DNA from: Cohaesibacter marisflavi
GTDB taxonomy: Bacteria > Pseudomonadota > Alphaproteobacteria > Rhizobiales > Cohaesibacteraceae
Reading direction: 5' to 3'
DNA length: 64,000 nt
Assembly (NCBI RefSeq): GCF_900115225.1
Contig: NZ_FOVR01000007.1
Span: 160,110-224,109 of the forward strand
How positions within the stretch are numbered: position 1 is the first letter of the stretch; each line of letters begins with the position of its first letter. Shown here one piece after another: positions 9,277 through 18,142 of this stretch. The notes beneath the pieces are model-generated. The model worked only from the letters and a program-made list of their open reading frames with translations. It did not search any database and was not told the DNA's origin. A program made the translations under genes and the position numbers.

Positions 9277-10761
9277 TCAGTCCGGATTTCCCGGCTCGGT
9301 CTGGACGCCCAGATCCTTGAGCGTAACGATACGGTTGCCGCGCAGATCGTTGGCGCAGACCAGATAGCCGCGTTCTTCCATATAGGTCAGCAGGAAGCGG
9401 GCGCGAGAGGGAGAGCGGGTTCCATAGGCAGTTGCCAGTTCCAGATTGGTGGGGCAGGGCTTCTTGCCAAGGGCAGCCTTGGCGAGCAGCAGATACACTC
9501 CGCGCATGTCTTCGGGCAACTGGTCGGCTATGATGCCTGCCTGTTTCCACTGGTCTTCGTCGAGTGTCTCTTCCTTTGCGTCAACGCCAGCGCGGGCAAC
9601 GGCCAGAAGCTGGCGGAATTCCTGCAGGTCTGGCGTTGTCTTGAGGGTCTTTTCGATGCGGCAGCGCACCTGAAAATCCTGATAGAGCACGGATACCGGC
9701 TGATAGGCTGCGTCCGGATCATCCAGCAGATCGGTAAGGATCTGATGCAGAATTGCTTCGCGCTCTTCGGCACTAAGGCCCGGGTCGAGATCAAGCTGCG
9801 GCTCGGTTTCGCCACCGAATTCGCGATCCAGCCTCAGATTGGCCAATTGCTGCATGACCTCTGCCGTGGTCGGGGGCGGAGGAGCCATGGCGGGTCTTGG
9901 GTCTTCATCTGAACCGGGCTTGAACAGGAGCTCATCGATATTGTCATGCGGCACATCGGGCAGCGGCATTAGCTTGGGGCTTGAGGAGCGTGCCGAGGTT
10001 TCCACTGCGCCGATGGTGACCGTTTCCGAGCGGCGGTAAAGCGCAGGGCCCAAGGCAACGAATTGACCGCGATCCAGATTGCGGAAGGTCTCAGCCTGAC
10101 GGCGCTCAAGGCCAAGCAGATCGGCTGCGCGGGCCATGTCGATATCAAGGAAGGTTCGACCCATCAGGAAGTTGGAGGCTTCGGCGGCGACGTTCTTTGC
10201 CAGCTTGGCAAGACGCTGCGTGGCGATGATACCGGCAAGACCGCGTTTTCGGCCACGGCACATGAGGTTGGTCATGGCACCAAGAGAGGACCGGCGGGCC
10301 TCTTCGCTGACTTCACCGCCAGCTGCGGGGGCAAAAAGCTGGGCTTCATCGACGATGACAATGGCCGGATACCAATATTGCCGGTCGATATCGAACAGGC
10401 CATTGAGGAAGGCCGAAGCGGCGCGCATCTGGCGGTCGGCATCAAGGCCTTCCAGATTGAGCACGGCGGAAATGCGATGTTGGCGCACGCGGGCGGCGAT
10501 CATGGTCAGGTCGGCTTCTGTGCCGACAGCATCCACCACCGCATGGCCGTATTTCTCGGCCAGCGTGACGAAATCCCCTTCCGGGTCAATGATGATCTGC
10601 TGAACCCATTTGGCGCTCTGCTCGAGGATGCGGCGCAACAGATGGGATTTACCCGATCCGGAGTTGCCCTGCACCAGAAGGCGGGTGGCCAGCAGTTCTT
10701 CCAGATCCATTTGGGCCGGCTGGCCCAGTTTCATGGTCCCCAGATCAATGCTGACGGTCAT
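9277..10761 (-). CDS. HerA/DUF87-like ATPase
   Basis: P-loop ATPase of the HerA/FtsK superfamily, about 494 residues. Walker A is LVQGNSGSGKSH near residues 28-38, and Walker B is AIVIVDEAQLFAP at mid-protein. HerA proteins are hexameric DNA translocases that normally work with NurA, but no nurA is visible nearby. The C-terminal third is not recognisable beyond helical, charged sequence, ending in a part that may be a small winged-helix (ATAYGTRSPSRARFLLTYMEERGYL). The ATG at 10761 was chosen because the 32 residues before it are not conserved-looking. Its partner and role are unknown. Confidence 0.85.
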   Translation of the reverse strand: MTVSIDLGTMKLGQPAQMDLEELLATRLLVQGNSGSGKSHLLRRILEQSAKWVQQIIIDPEGDFVTLAEKYGHAVVDAVGTEADLTMIAARVRQHRISAVLNLEGLDADRQMRAASAFLNGLFDIDRQYWYPAIVIVDEAQLFAPAAGGEVSEEARRSSLGAMTNLMCRGRKRGLAGIIATQRLAKLAKNVAAEASNFLMGRTFLDIDMARAADLLGLERRQAETFRNLDRGQFVALGPALYRRSETVTIGAVETSARSSSPKLMPLPDVPHDNIDELLFKPGSDEDPRPAMAPPPPTTAEVMQQLANLRLDREFGGETEPQLDLDPGLSAEEREAILHQILTDLLDDPDAAYQPVSVLYQDFQVRCRIEKTLKTTPDLQEFRQLLAVARAGVDAKEETLDEDQWKQAGIIADQLPEDMRGVYLLLAKAALGKKPCPTNLELATAYGTRSPSRARFLLTYMEERGYLVCANDLRGNRIVTLKDLGVQTEPGNPD

Positions 10762-10863
10762 CGTGATACAATTATCCTGTGAGGAAAAAGAAAGATCGGC
10801 GGCGAACTTTTCAGATTCGGCGCTCCAGATCAATAGAGTTTCGTGCGATCGGGCCAAACTGAG

Positions 10864-13023
10864 TTAATAGCGGGCCTGTTGGCGGCGGATAGCCTCGGCT
10901 TTTTTCTCCGCAGCTACTGCATCGCGCAGGGTTTGGACACCGGATGCTTCCAACAGATCGATCAGGCGGAGCAGGAGCTGGGCCGTTGCCAGCGAGTCGC
11001 CCAGCGCCGTATGGCGCATTTGGGCAGGGATCTCGATGTCGAATTGCTCGGCCAGCGCATCCAGCGTCAGGCTGCCTGTCTGGCCTTGGAGATGGGCGGC
11101 GAGCAGCACGGTATCCAGAACCGGATTGGTGAAGCGGATGCCGGTTTCATCCTGTTTCAGCGACAGGAACTTCATGTCAAAGGCGGCATTATGCGCCACG
11201 AGTACGGCATCGCTGACAAAGGAATGAAAGCGAGGCAGTATGGTTTGAATTGGTGGTGCATCGGCCACCATCTCGTTGCTGATATGGTGGATTTTGGTTG
11301 AGGCGGGCGGAATGCTTCGGCCCGGATGAACATACTGGTCAAAAATCTCGCCATGCATGATGCGCCCGTTGACGATGCGTACGCCCGCAATGGAAATGAT
11401 CTCATCGCCACCGGATGGATCAAGGCCGGTTGTCTCGGTGTCGAAGACCACGAAATCCAGCTCCCGCAAGGGGCGGTCTTCGAGGGCGCCGAGATATTTG
11501 CGCTCCATCAGCTCAAAATCATAAAATTCCAACCGCTCAGGCAGCAGAAGCATCTGCTCGTCCTGTGGCTGGTTCGTGTGATGGTCGCGGGGAAGACTGA
11601 GCGGCAGGCGCAGATGGGCCGTGCCATCGGGAGCCGGTGCACTCCAGAAATCGGATTTGTGGCGTTGGAGCACGTCGCGGCTGGTGATGCCCCCCAGATC
11701 GGGATCAAGCGGATCATCGAGCCAGCCATTGATAGCGGCAACGCTGAGCGGTGCTCCATGCCAATGCAGATCGATATAGATCTTGTGATCCTGTTCGCTG
11801 GCCCGCAGCAGGAAGGCTCTTTGTCCGGTGATCTCGGCCACCTTGCGCAGGGCATATTCGATGAGTTCGACAATGGTGATGGAATCACAATGCAGCCAGA
11901 CAGGATCGCCGATGAACTCGCAAGTCAGGTGCAGGTCTTCCGAACTGTTGCGTCGCAGGACCGAGTTGAACAGGGATGAGGAATAGACATCACTCATGGG
12001 CCACGCGCTGGTCAGCATGTCATGGGAGCGCTTGTCATATTGCTCAAGGCGCGTTGAGAGGCTATTGGCTTCTTCTGCCAGCATTTTTTCAAGGGTAAGA
12101 CGCGCTTCCGGCGCAAGCGCATAGTCACCGGCCAGTATCTCGGCTGAGGCCAGAAGGTTGGCGGCCGGATGACGCAGATCACTGAGGGCTGATTGTAAAA
12201 GGCTGTCGCGCTCGACATTGTCTGCAAGCTGGCGGGTCATGTCATCAAAGGTCACAATGAAGCCGGTGGGGCTTTGTTGTGCATCGTCAAGTAACAGCGT
12301 GACACGGCCTTGCAGCGTGTGTTTGCCATCGGCCGTAGCGCAGATGACAAGCTGGCTGAGCCCTTCCCTGTGATGCTTGTGGCGGCCTTCCTGTAAGCGG
12401 TGGCCCAGCCGTTCCAGAGCATGGCGAAAAGGGGCCGCCGAGACAATGGAAAATAACGAGCGCCCAAGGCCGATTTCGCCTGATACATGCAGGATCTTCA
12501 GGGCGCGCTTGTTATAGAGTGTGATCTTGTGATCCAGCGAGCAGATCAGCACACCCTGCTCAAGATTGCTGATGACGCTTTCAAGCCGTGCTGTCTGCTT
12601 GTGGGTTTCCTCTGTGGCGTCTGCGATCTGCTTTTCTGTCTCGTCTCGGGCCTCGGTCAGCGCGTTGGTGATTTCTCTGATGGCCGGATTGAGCAGGCCG
12701 AGATATTTGCCGGTTTCCTGATCCATCCCACGAGAGGCGCCAGCATGGACGAGGGAGCGTACATCCTTGGAGATATGCTCGATGGGCTGGGCGACATTGA
12801 GATCGAATTTCTGCCAAACCCAACCGGTGACAAAGAGGATCGCAAAGGCAGCAATGCCTCCAAACAGAACCAGATGTGGCGTGGCCTCCGGGCCTATGCG
12901 CTGAAGAGCAAAATAGAGACTGGCTGCGATGATGACTAAGGCGCTTGCGGCAATCAGCGCGAAAAACAAGAAGATGCGAAGCCTCAGGCTCAGTCGTTCC
13001 AATTTGTTTGTCGGTGGTGCCAT
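10864..13023 (-). CDS. Membrane-anchored pseudo-histidine kinase fused to DnaQ-type 3'-5' exonuclease
   Basis: A 719-residue protein. Two hydrophobic segments near residues 16-40 and 50-70 anchor it in the inner membrane. A HAMP-like linker, a PAS-like region (about 140-265), a HisKA-like region (about 270-335) and a weak HATPase-like region (to about 490) follow. A complete DEDDh exonuclease comes last: D528 and E530 in DTETT, the HNAAFD segment, and H671-x4-D676. The kinase part looks dead. The usual phospho-accepting His of HELRxP is replaced by Ser281 in SDLRHPAANL, and clear N and G boxes are missing. Such proteins are often labelled DNA polymerase III epsilon, but the membrane anchor and the neighbours argue for signalling or nucleotide turnover. 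It follows a lone receiver gene after 17 bases. Confidence 0.88.
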   Translation of the reverse strand: MAPPTNKLERLSLRLRIFLFFALIAASALVIIAASLYFALQRIGPEATPHLVLFGGIAAFAILFVTGWVWQKFDLNVAQPIEHISKDVRSLVHAGASRGMDQETGKYLGLLNPAIREITNALTEARDETEKQIADATEETHKQTARLESVISNLEQGVLICSLDHKITLYNKRALKILHVSGEIGLGRSLFSIVSAAPFRHALERLGHRLQEGRHKHHREGLSQLVICATADGKHTLQGRVTLLLDDAQQSPTGFIVTFDDMTRQLADNVERDSLLQSALSDLRHPAANLLASAEILAGDYALAPEARLTLEKMLAEEANSLSTRLEQYDKRSHDMLTSAWPMSDVYSSSLFNSVLRRNSSEDLHLTCEFIGDPVWLHCDSITIVELIEYALRKVAEITGQRAFLLRASEQDHKIYIDLHWHGAPLSVAAINGWLDDPLDPDLGGITSRDVLQRHKSDFWSAPAPDGTAHLRLPLSLPRDHHTNQPQDEQMLLLPERLEFYDFELMERKYLGALEDRPLRELDFVVFDTETTGLDPSGGDEIISIAGVRIVNGRIMHGEIFDQYVHPGRSIPPASTKIHHISNEMVADAPPIQTILPRFHSFVSDAVLVAHNAAFDMKFLSLKQDETGIRFTNPVLDTVLLAAHLQGQTGSLTLDALAEQFDIEIPAQMRHTALGDSLATAQLLLRLIDLLEASGVQTLRDAVAAEKKAEAIRRQQARY

Positions 13024-13040
13024 GGTTGCCGGTTTCTTGC

Positions 13041-13406
13041 CTATGTCAGATAGTCTTTGATGGTCTTTGCCGCCGTGGCGAGCGAGAAAGGTTTGGTCAG
13101 GGCACCGTTCGCGCCGCAGGCCCGCCCCTTTTCCAGCTCGATTGGTCGGCTGGATGTGTTCATCATGATGATGGTGACATCTTCGTTCGCTCCATCCTTG
13201 CGGATGGTCTGGCAGATGTCATAACCATCCCTGTCTGGCAGGGAGCTATCGAGCAGGATGAGGTTCGGGTGGTCCTTGCGGGCACAGTCCAGAGCGCTTT
13301 GGCCGCTGCTGGCGGTTGTCACCTGATAGCCTTCAGCCTTCATGAGCTGCTCAAGCGCAAAGGCCATGGTTGGTTCATCATCCACCACCAATATCGATTT
13401 CGTCAT
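13041..13406 (-). CDS. Stand-alone response regulator receiver protein
   Basis: A 121-residue CheY-like receiver domain with no output domain. The acidic pair (VVDDEP), the phospho-accepting Asp in LILLDSSLPDRDGYD and the late conserved Lys in GALTKPFSLA are all present, so it should be phosphorylatable. A strong Shine-Dalgarno sequence (GGAGGAG) precedes the ATG at 13406. It lies directly upstream of the pseudo-kinase/exonuclease, but that protein lacks the His needed to phosphorylate it, so its phosphodonor must be elsewhere. Confidence 0.93.
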   Translation of the reverse strand: MTKSILVVDDEPTMAFALEQLMKAEGYQVTTASSGQSALDCARKDHPNLILLDSSLPDRDGYDICQTIRKDGANEDVTIIMMNTSSRPIELEKGRACGANGALTKPFSLATAAKTIKDYLT

Positions 13407-13445
13407 GATGCTCCTCCCAGATCCCTCCTTTATGGTGTTTCTGTC

Positions 13446-13967
13446 CTAGTTCTCACAGGCGGCGTCAAACAGCGGATCACTCTCTTCAAGCTCGTACCAT
13501 TTGGCTTGCCCCTCGAGGTCTTGCATGGTTGGTGGCATGGTGTGGGTCCAATCGGCGCGGCGCTTGCCCGGACAATCGATCAACTGCCAGATAGAGGTTG
13601 TCGGGCCATCCTTTTCTGCCTGAAACAATTCCGCCAGCTTGATACCGGGCAGATTGTCGTTGCTTCTCATGCTGGCCTTGTTCAAGGCAAGGAAGCGGTC
13701 CGTGCGGGGGATGATGTAGGAGAGAGGCTGCAGCAGACTTGTGCCCTCGGCGGTTCGCAGCACCACGACATCATCGCCGAAATCCGCAGTTGCGCGGGAA
13801 TACCAGCCATAGTCGAGCACGATCTGCAGAAGGATCATGGCGACACCAGCGGAAATGGGAATAGCCCCCTTGGGGCGCGGGCGGCGCAGGATGAATTTAT
13901 AGACGACGACGGCTGCCCCCGCTGCGCCGATGCCAGCTATGAAGGTTCCAAGCAAAATGAACAACAT
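13446..13967 (-). CDS. Small membrane protein of unknown function
   Basis: About 173 residues. Two hydrophobic segments (LFILLGTFIAGIGAAGAAVV and a second near residues 38-55) are followed by a soluble C-terminal domain of about 115 residues, with WYSRATADFGDDVVVLRT and a late IDCPGKRRADW segment. I do not recognise a family. The ATG at 13967 has GGAG nine bases upstream and is preferred over the longer frame from 14102. It sits between the DUF294 gene and the receiver gene on the same strand, so it is probably part of the same functional cluster. Confidence 0.75.
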   Translation of the reverse strand: MLFILLGTFIAGIGAAGAAVVVYKFILRRPRPKGAIPISAGVAMILLQIVLDYGWYSRATADFGDDVVVLRTAEGTSLLQPLSYIIPRTDRFLALNKASMRSNDNLPGIKLAELFQAEKDGPTTSIWQLIDCPGKRRADWTHTMPPTMQDLEGQAKWYELEESDPLFDAACEN

Positions 13968-14128
13968 ACAGAAGGGCTCCTTGCGGGTTGAACTTGAAGG
14001 GGGCTGCGTCGCTGACGTCAGGGCGGCGGGCATTCCTGTCCATGCTTTCTTGTGACACGGAATACAGCCCTGTGATAAGGCAGCATTTCGTAGGCCACCC
14101 AATGGCTTAGACGCCGGTATGGGGCAGG

Positions 14129-15970
14129 CTAGATGTTGGCACCCTGCGCGTGACCAAGGGCGGATTGCTGGGTCTTGATTATGATGAAAGCATCCTTGAG
14201 ATGGTTGCGTTCCAGTTCACTGAGGCTCGCGGGAGCGAGGAAATTGTCCGGTGTCTTGCCCTCGCGGATCTGACGGGCCTGATGTTCCAGCCGTATGGTG
14301 GCGATCAGGTCATAGGCATCGATCAGTCCCAGTGCGCCTTCCTGGCTGATGGTGCCCTGATCTCTTGCCTGAATGAGACGCTCGCGGGTGTTGGCTGCCG
14401 TGATTGCTCCTTGCAGGGCATAGGCGCGGGCGAGATCGACGATGGGTACGACACCATTGAGCTTGAGGTCAACGGTGTCCTTATGCTCGCCCTTGCGGAT
14501 CAGCGCAAAGCCACGAAAGAAGCTGAGCGGAGGGGTATGTCCCAGCGAATTGGAGATCATGTGCGCCCTGAATATGCTGTTCTTCTTCGCCTTCTCCAGC
14601 GTTTCCTGATAAAGGCCAGCAAAGAGGCTTTCATTGCCCGTGATGGGACGTAAATCAAACATGACACTGGCCAGCATCTGGGCCATGGGGTCGGGGCGGT
14701 CGATCCATTTGTCGAAATAACCGCGCCAGACGGAGACGGGCTGCCGCCAGCGGTGATTGGTGGCCATCATCTCGCCGGGGCAATAGTAGAAACCTGCCGC
14801 ATCAAGCCCATCGGAGACGAAGCGGGCAAACTGTTCAAAATAGGCACCATGTTCGGCCTCGATAAAGCCCTCATCCAGAATGAGGCAATTGTCCTGATCG
14901 GAGACGCCGGTCTGCTCCTGTCGTCCTTGCGAGCCACAGGCCAGCCAGAGATAGGGCACGGGAGCGGGGCCGAATTTTTCTTCAGCCAATTGCACGAGAC
15001 GCCGGGTCAGACTGTCGGTAACATTGGTGACGATGCGGCCGATATTATGGGCATCTACGCCGGAGCCTACGAGCTGGGCCAGCATTTGCGGCACCTTGGC
15101 GACGATGGTCGCAAGGCTTTCAAAATCATTCTGCCGTTGCAGGTCGCGAATGAGGAAGGGCGCGGAGACAGCCTGACGGTGCACCAGATTGGTGTTGGTC
15201 AGGATGCCGACCAGCTTGCCGTCTGCCACAACGGGCAGATGGGTGTGGGTGCGTTCCATCATGGAGAGGAGGGCGTCAAAGCCCAGAGCGTCAGGCCCCA
15301 GCGTAAAGGGATCGGCTGTCATGACGGCGCGCACGGGTGTGTCGAGCCCAAGGCCAGCGGCAACGACCCGATGAGCCATGTCGCCTGTGGTCAGGATGCC
15401 GATCAGGCGATCCTCTTGGGTGATCAGCAGACAGGAGATATTCTTGGCTCGCATCAACTGTGCAGCTTCCGTGACCGGCATGTCCGGACCGATGGTGATC
15501 GGATCGGGGGTCATCAACGCGCCGATGGTGATCGAGATGAGATCGGTGGTCGAATCGCTCTGTCCTGCGGCTGCTGCGCGTTTGATGAGGGAGCTATCGA
15601 AAAAGGCGTGAAAAGACGGCAGGGTCTCCGTCAGGTCGAGAAATTCAGATTTGGGGATGACAAACAGGGTGCAATCCTGATTGGCAACGGCGCGGTTAGG
15701 GGCATGGCCATCGCTCAGCATGGCGCGCTCGCCAAAGCAGTTGCCCACCGTGAGATGCAGAAGCAGTGTATCCTCAGGGGTAATAAGATCCACTTCGCCA
15801 GACTGGATGAGATAGAGCCCTTCCACCTTCTGGCCAACGGACAAAATGGTCTCCCCCTTGGCAACCTCGATTTTGAGAGTGTTTCGGGCAAGCACTGCAA
15901 GACGGCTCATCTCGATGAGATCAAACGGATGCCTGTGGCTGGCGAATTCTGCAAAATCCGGTAGGCTCAT
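14129..15970 (-). CDS. cNMP-binding / CBS pair / DUF294 nucleotidyltransferase protein
   Basis: Soluble protein of about 613 residues. A cyclic-nucleotide-binding-like domain comes first (about 20-130, with GNCFGERAML). Two CBS domains (about 150-275) follow, then a GlnD-like nucleotidyltransferase with the intact motif GSQGRQEQTGVSDQDN (D358 and D360 as metal ligands), and a DUF294 C-terminal region. The family is thought to be regulatory and is often next to acetate-type symporters, as here, but its reaction is not established. I start at the ATG at 15970 (AGGA upstream). The in-frame TTG at 16000 would lie at the edge of the upstream terminator. Confidence 0.9.
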   Translation of the reverse strand: MSLPDFAEFASHRHPFDLIEMSRLAVLARNTLKIEVAKGETILSVGQKVEGLYLIQSGEVDLITPEDTLLLHLTVGNCFGERAMLSDGHAPNRAVANQDCTLFVIPKSEFLDLTETLPSFHAFFDSSLIKRAAAAGQSDSTTDLISITIGALMTPDPITIGPDMPVTEAAQLMRAKNISCLLITQEDRLIGILTTGDMAHRVVAAGLGLDTPVRAVMTADPFTLGPDALGFDALLSMMERTHTHLPVVADGKLVGILTNTNLVHRQAVSAPFLIRDLQRQNDFESLATIVAKVPQMLAQLVGSGVDAHNIGRIVTNVTDSLTRRLVQLAEEKFGPAPVPYLWLACGSQGRQEQTGVSDQDNCLILDEGFIEAEHGAYFEQFARFVSDGLDAAGFYYCPGEMMATNHRWRQPVSVWRGYFDKWIDRPDPMAQMLASVMFDLRPITGNESLFAGLYQETLEKAKKNSIFRAHMISNSLGHTPPLSFFRGFALIRKGEHKDTVDLKLNGVVPIVDLARAYALQGAITAANTRERLIQARDQGTISQEGALGLIDAYDLIATIRLEHQARQIREGKTPDNFLAPASLSELERNHLKDAFIIIKTQQSALGHAQGANI

Positions 15971-15998
15971 GTTTCCTGTCTCCGGCTGATTTGCGGAC

Positions 15999-16027
15999 AA
16001 AAATCCCGCCGCGATGTGCGGCGGGAT
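15999..16027 (-). terminator. Terminator after the symporter gene
   Basis: On the minus strand a 10-bp GC-rich stem (16018-16027 with 16003-16012, loop of 5) is followed by five U residues. It lies downstream of the symporter stop and upstream of the DUF294 start, so it would limit read-through from the symporter operon into the signalling genes. Confidence 0.85.
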
Positions 16028-16088
16028 CTCTCGAATTGTCTTGTTTCAGGTCGCGAGGACTCTTAAGAGATCCTCGCAGCCAGAGCCT

Positions 16089-17861
16089 TTAGTGATCAAT
16101 TGCAGCGCCTGCGCCTTTTGGCACGCGGATGCTTTCGACCAGTTCCTGAATCTCCTTGGGAGGTTCTGCGGACATGGAGGAGACCACATAGGCAACTGCG
16201 AAGTTGATGATCGCTCCAATGGTGCCGAACGCTTCTGGTGCGATGCCAAGGAAATGATTCTCCGTGGTGTTCGCCAGCATGTTGGTGCCCGGAATGAAGA
16301 ACCAGCCCTTATACATGAAGATGTAGAGCAGGGTCGACAGGATGCCGGCCAGCATGCCGAAGATGGCGCCCTTGGAGTTTACCCGTTTGGAGAAAATCCC
16401 CATCATCAGAGCCGGGAAGATCGATGAGGCTGCCAGACCGAAGGCCAGAGCCACAACCTGAGCGGCGAAGCCCGGAGGATTGAGGCCGAGATAGGCGGCA
16501 ATCACGATTGCAACGGCCATGGCGACACGGGCATAGAGCAGTTCCTGCTTCTCGGTGATGTTTGGTGTGAAGGTGCCCTTCATCAGGTCATGGGAAACGG
16601 CTGACGAAATGGCCATCAACAGACCGGCAGCAGTGGAGAGCGCGGCGGCAAGACCACCGGCTGCGACCAGTGCAATCACCCAGTTTGGCAGTTTGGCGAT
16701 TTCCGGGTTGGCCAGAACCATGATGTCACGGTCTACGAACAACTCGTTGCCTTTCCAGCCAAATTCGTCAGCTTTCGCTTGGAAGTCTGCGGATTTGTCA
16801 TTGTAATACTGGATGCGGCCGTCGCCGTTCTTGTCTTCGAATTTCAGAAGACCGGTGGTTTCCCAATTCTTGAACCAGTCTGGACGGTTTTCATATTGCA
16901 GGTTGCCGTCTTCCGCACCAATGGTGCCGGTCTGGATGGTGTCCATCAGATTGAGGCGAGCCATGGCGCCAACGCCAGGAGCGGTGGTGTAGAGGATCGC
17001 GATGAAGACCAGAGACCAGCCTGCGGTCCAGCGTGCGTCGGAGACCTTCGGCACGGTGAAGAAGCGGATGATCACGTGGGGCAGGCCTGCGGTGCCGATC
17101 ATCAGGGACATGGTATACATGAACATGTTGAGCGGGTTGGATGTAAAGGCGGTATATTCGCCAAATCCGAGGTCGGTAACCACCTGATCAAGCTTGGTGA
17201 GCAGCGGGGTGCCGGAAACATGGTCGGAGAACAGGCCAACCTGCGGCAGGAAGCTGCCGGTCAGTTCCATGGAGATGAAGATTGCCGGAATGGTGTAGGC
17301 AAGGATCAGAACGCAATATTGGGCGATCTGGGTGTAGGTGATGCCCTTCATGCCGCCCTGAACCGCATAAAGAAACACGATTGCGGTACCGATCAGCAAG
17401 CCGGTGGATGCATCCACTTCGAGGAAGCGGGAGAAAGCAACGCCAACGCCCTTCATCTGGCCGATAACATAGGTGATCGAGCAGATGATGAGGCAGGCCA
17501 CGGCCACGATGCGTGCGGTGGAAGAATAGAAGCGGTCACCAATGAATTCCGGAACGGTGAATTTGCCGAATTTGCGCAGGTAAGGCGCCAGAAGCATGGC
17601 GAGAAGCACATAACCGCCGGTCCAGCCCATCAGGAACACCGATGCGCCATAGCCGTTGAAGGCAATCAGACCCGCCATGGAGATGAAGGATGCAGCCGAC
17701 ATCCAGTCAGCCGCCGTTGCCATGCCGTTGGCAACCGGATGGACGCCGCGACCGGCGGCATAGAATTCACCGGTCGATCCGGCGCGTGCCCAGAAGGCAA
17801 TCCCGATGTAAAGCGCAAAGGACGCGCCCACAACGATGTAGGTAAGAGTTTGAAGATCCAT
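16089..17861 (-). CDS. Sodium:solute symporter (acetate permease-like, VC_2705 type)
   Basis: Inner-membrane sodium-coupled carboxylate importer of the SSS family, 590 residues with about 12-13 hydrophobic segments. Family features include RGVHPVANGMATAADWMSAASF near the N-terminus and GGLAAALSTAAGLLMAISSAVSHD in the core. About 80 hydrophilic residues (roughly 310-395) interrupt the membrane domain and contain an EF-hand-like loop DKNGDGRI at 343-350, so calcium may be sensed or used structurally. It starts 20 bases after the DUF4212 gene, the usual partner of this subtype. Acetate, pyruvate or another short carboxylate is the likely substrate. Confidence 0.93.
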   Translation of the reverse strand: MDLQTLTYIVVGASFALYIGIAFWARAGSTGEFYAAGRGVHPVANGMATAADWMSAASFISMAGLIAFNGYGASVFLMGWTGGYVLLAMLLAPYLRKFGKFTVPEFIGDRFYSSTARIVAVACLIICSITYVIGQMKGVGVAFSRFLEVDASTGLLIGTAIVFLYAVQGGMKGITYTQIAQYCVLILAYTIPAIFISMELTGSFLPQVGLFSDHVSGTPLLTKLDQVVTDLGFGEYTAFTSNPLNMFMYTMSLMIGTAGLPHVIIRFFTVPKVSDARWTAGWSLVFIAILYTTAPGVGAMARLNLMDTIQTGTIGAEDGNLQYENRPDWFKNWETTGLLKFEDKNGDGRIQYYNDKSADFQAKADEFGWKGNELFVDRDIMVLANPEIAKLPNWVIALVAAGGLAAALSTAAGLLMAISSAVSHDLMKGTFTPNITEKQELLYARVAMAVAIVIAAYLGLNPPGFAAQVVALAFGLAASSIFPALMMGIFSKRVNSKGAIFGMLAGILSTLLYIFMYKGWFFIPGTNMLANTTENHFLGIAPEAFGTIGAIINFAVAYVVSSMSAEPPKEIQELVESIRVPKGAGAAIDH

Positions 17862-17881
17862 AGTCTAGCCTCTCGCGTTCC

Positions 17882-18142
17882 TTATTCTTCAACGCCGAAT
17901 TTCTTGTCGATCGCGTTCATGCGGATCGCATAGAAGAAGATGAGTCCCAAAAAGACCCAAATAGAGCCCTGCTGGGCGAACCAGAATCCCAGGTCGGATC
18001 CACCGACAGCGATGCCGGATAGGGCAGGACGAAGAAGCAGACCAAACCCGAAGGATGCGACGAACCAAATGACAAGGCAGATCGCGATCAGATTCAGGTT
18101 GGCTTTCCAATAGGCATGTCCGGAGTCAGTATTCTCGGTCAT
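17882..18142 (-). CDS. DUF4212 small subunit of the sodium:solute symporter
   Basis: An 86-residue protein with two hydrophobic segments (about 20-42 and 55-78). DUF4212 proteins are regularly encoded just before VC_2705-type symporters and are taken to be a small accessory subunit. The ATG at 18142 follows a GGGGGG Shine-Dalgarno run by four bases, which favours it over the longer frame from 18154. First gene of the symporter operon. Confidence 0.92.
   Translation of the reverse strand: MTENTDSGHAYWKANLNLIAICLVIWFVASFGFGLLLRPALSGIAVGGSDLGFWFAQQGSIWVFLGLIFFYAIRMNAIDKKFGVEE

Noticed and set aside
14753..15964. 403-residue ORF antisense to the DUF294 gene
   Set aside because: Reverse-strand shadow without ribosome site or recognisable domain.
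16779..17933. 384-residue ORF antisense to the symporter
   Set aside because: His/Gly/Asp-rich reverse shadow of a membrane-protein gene; no domain seen.
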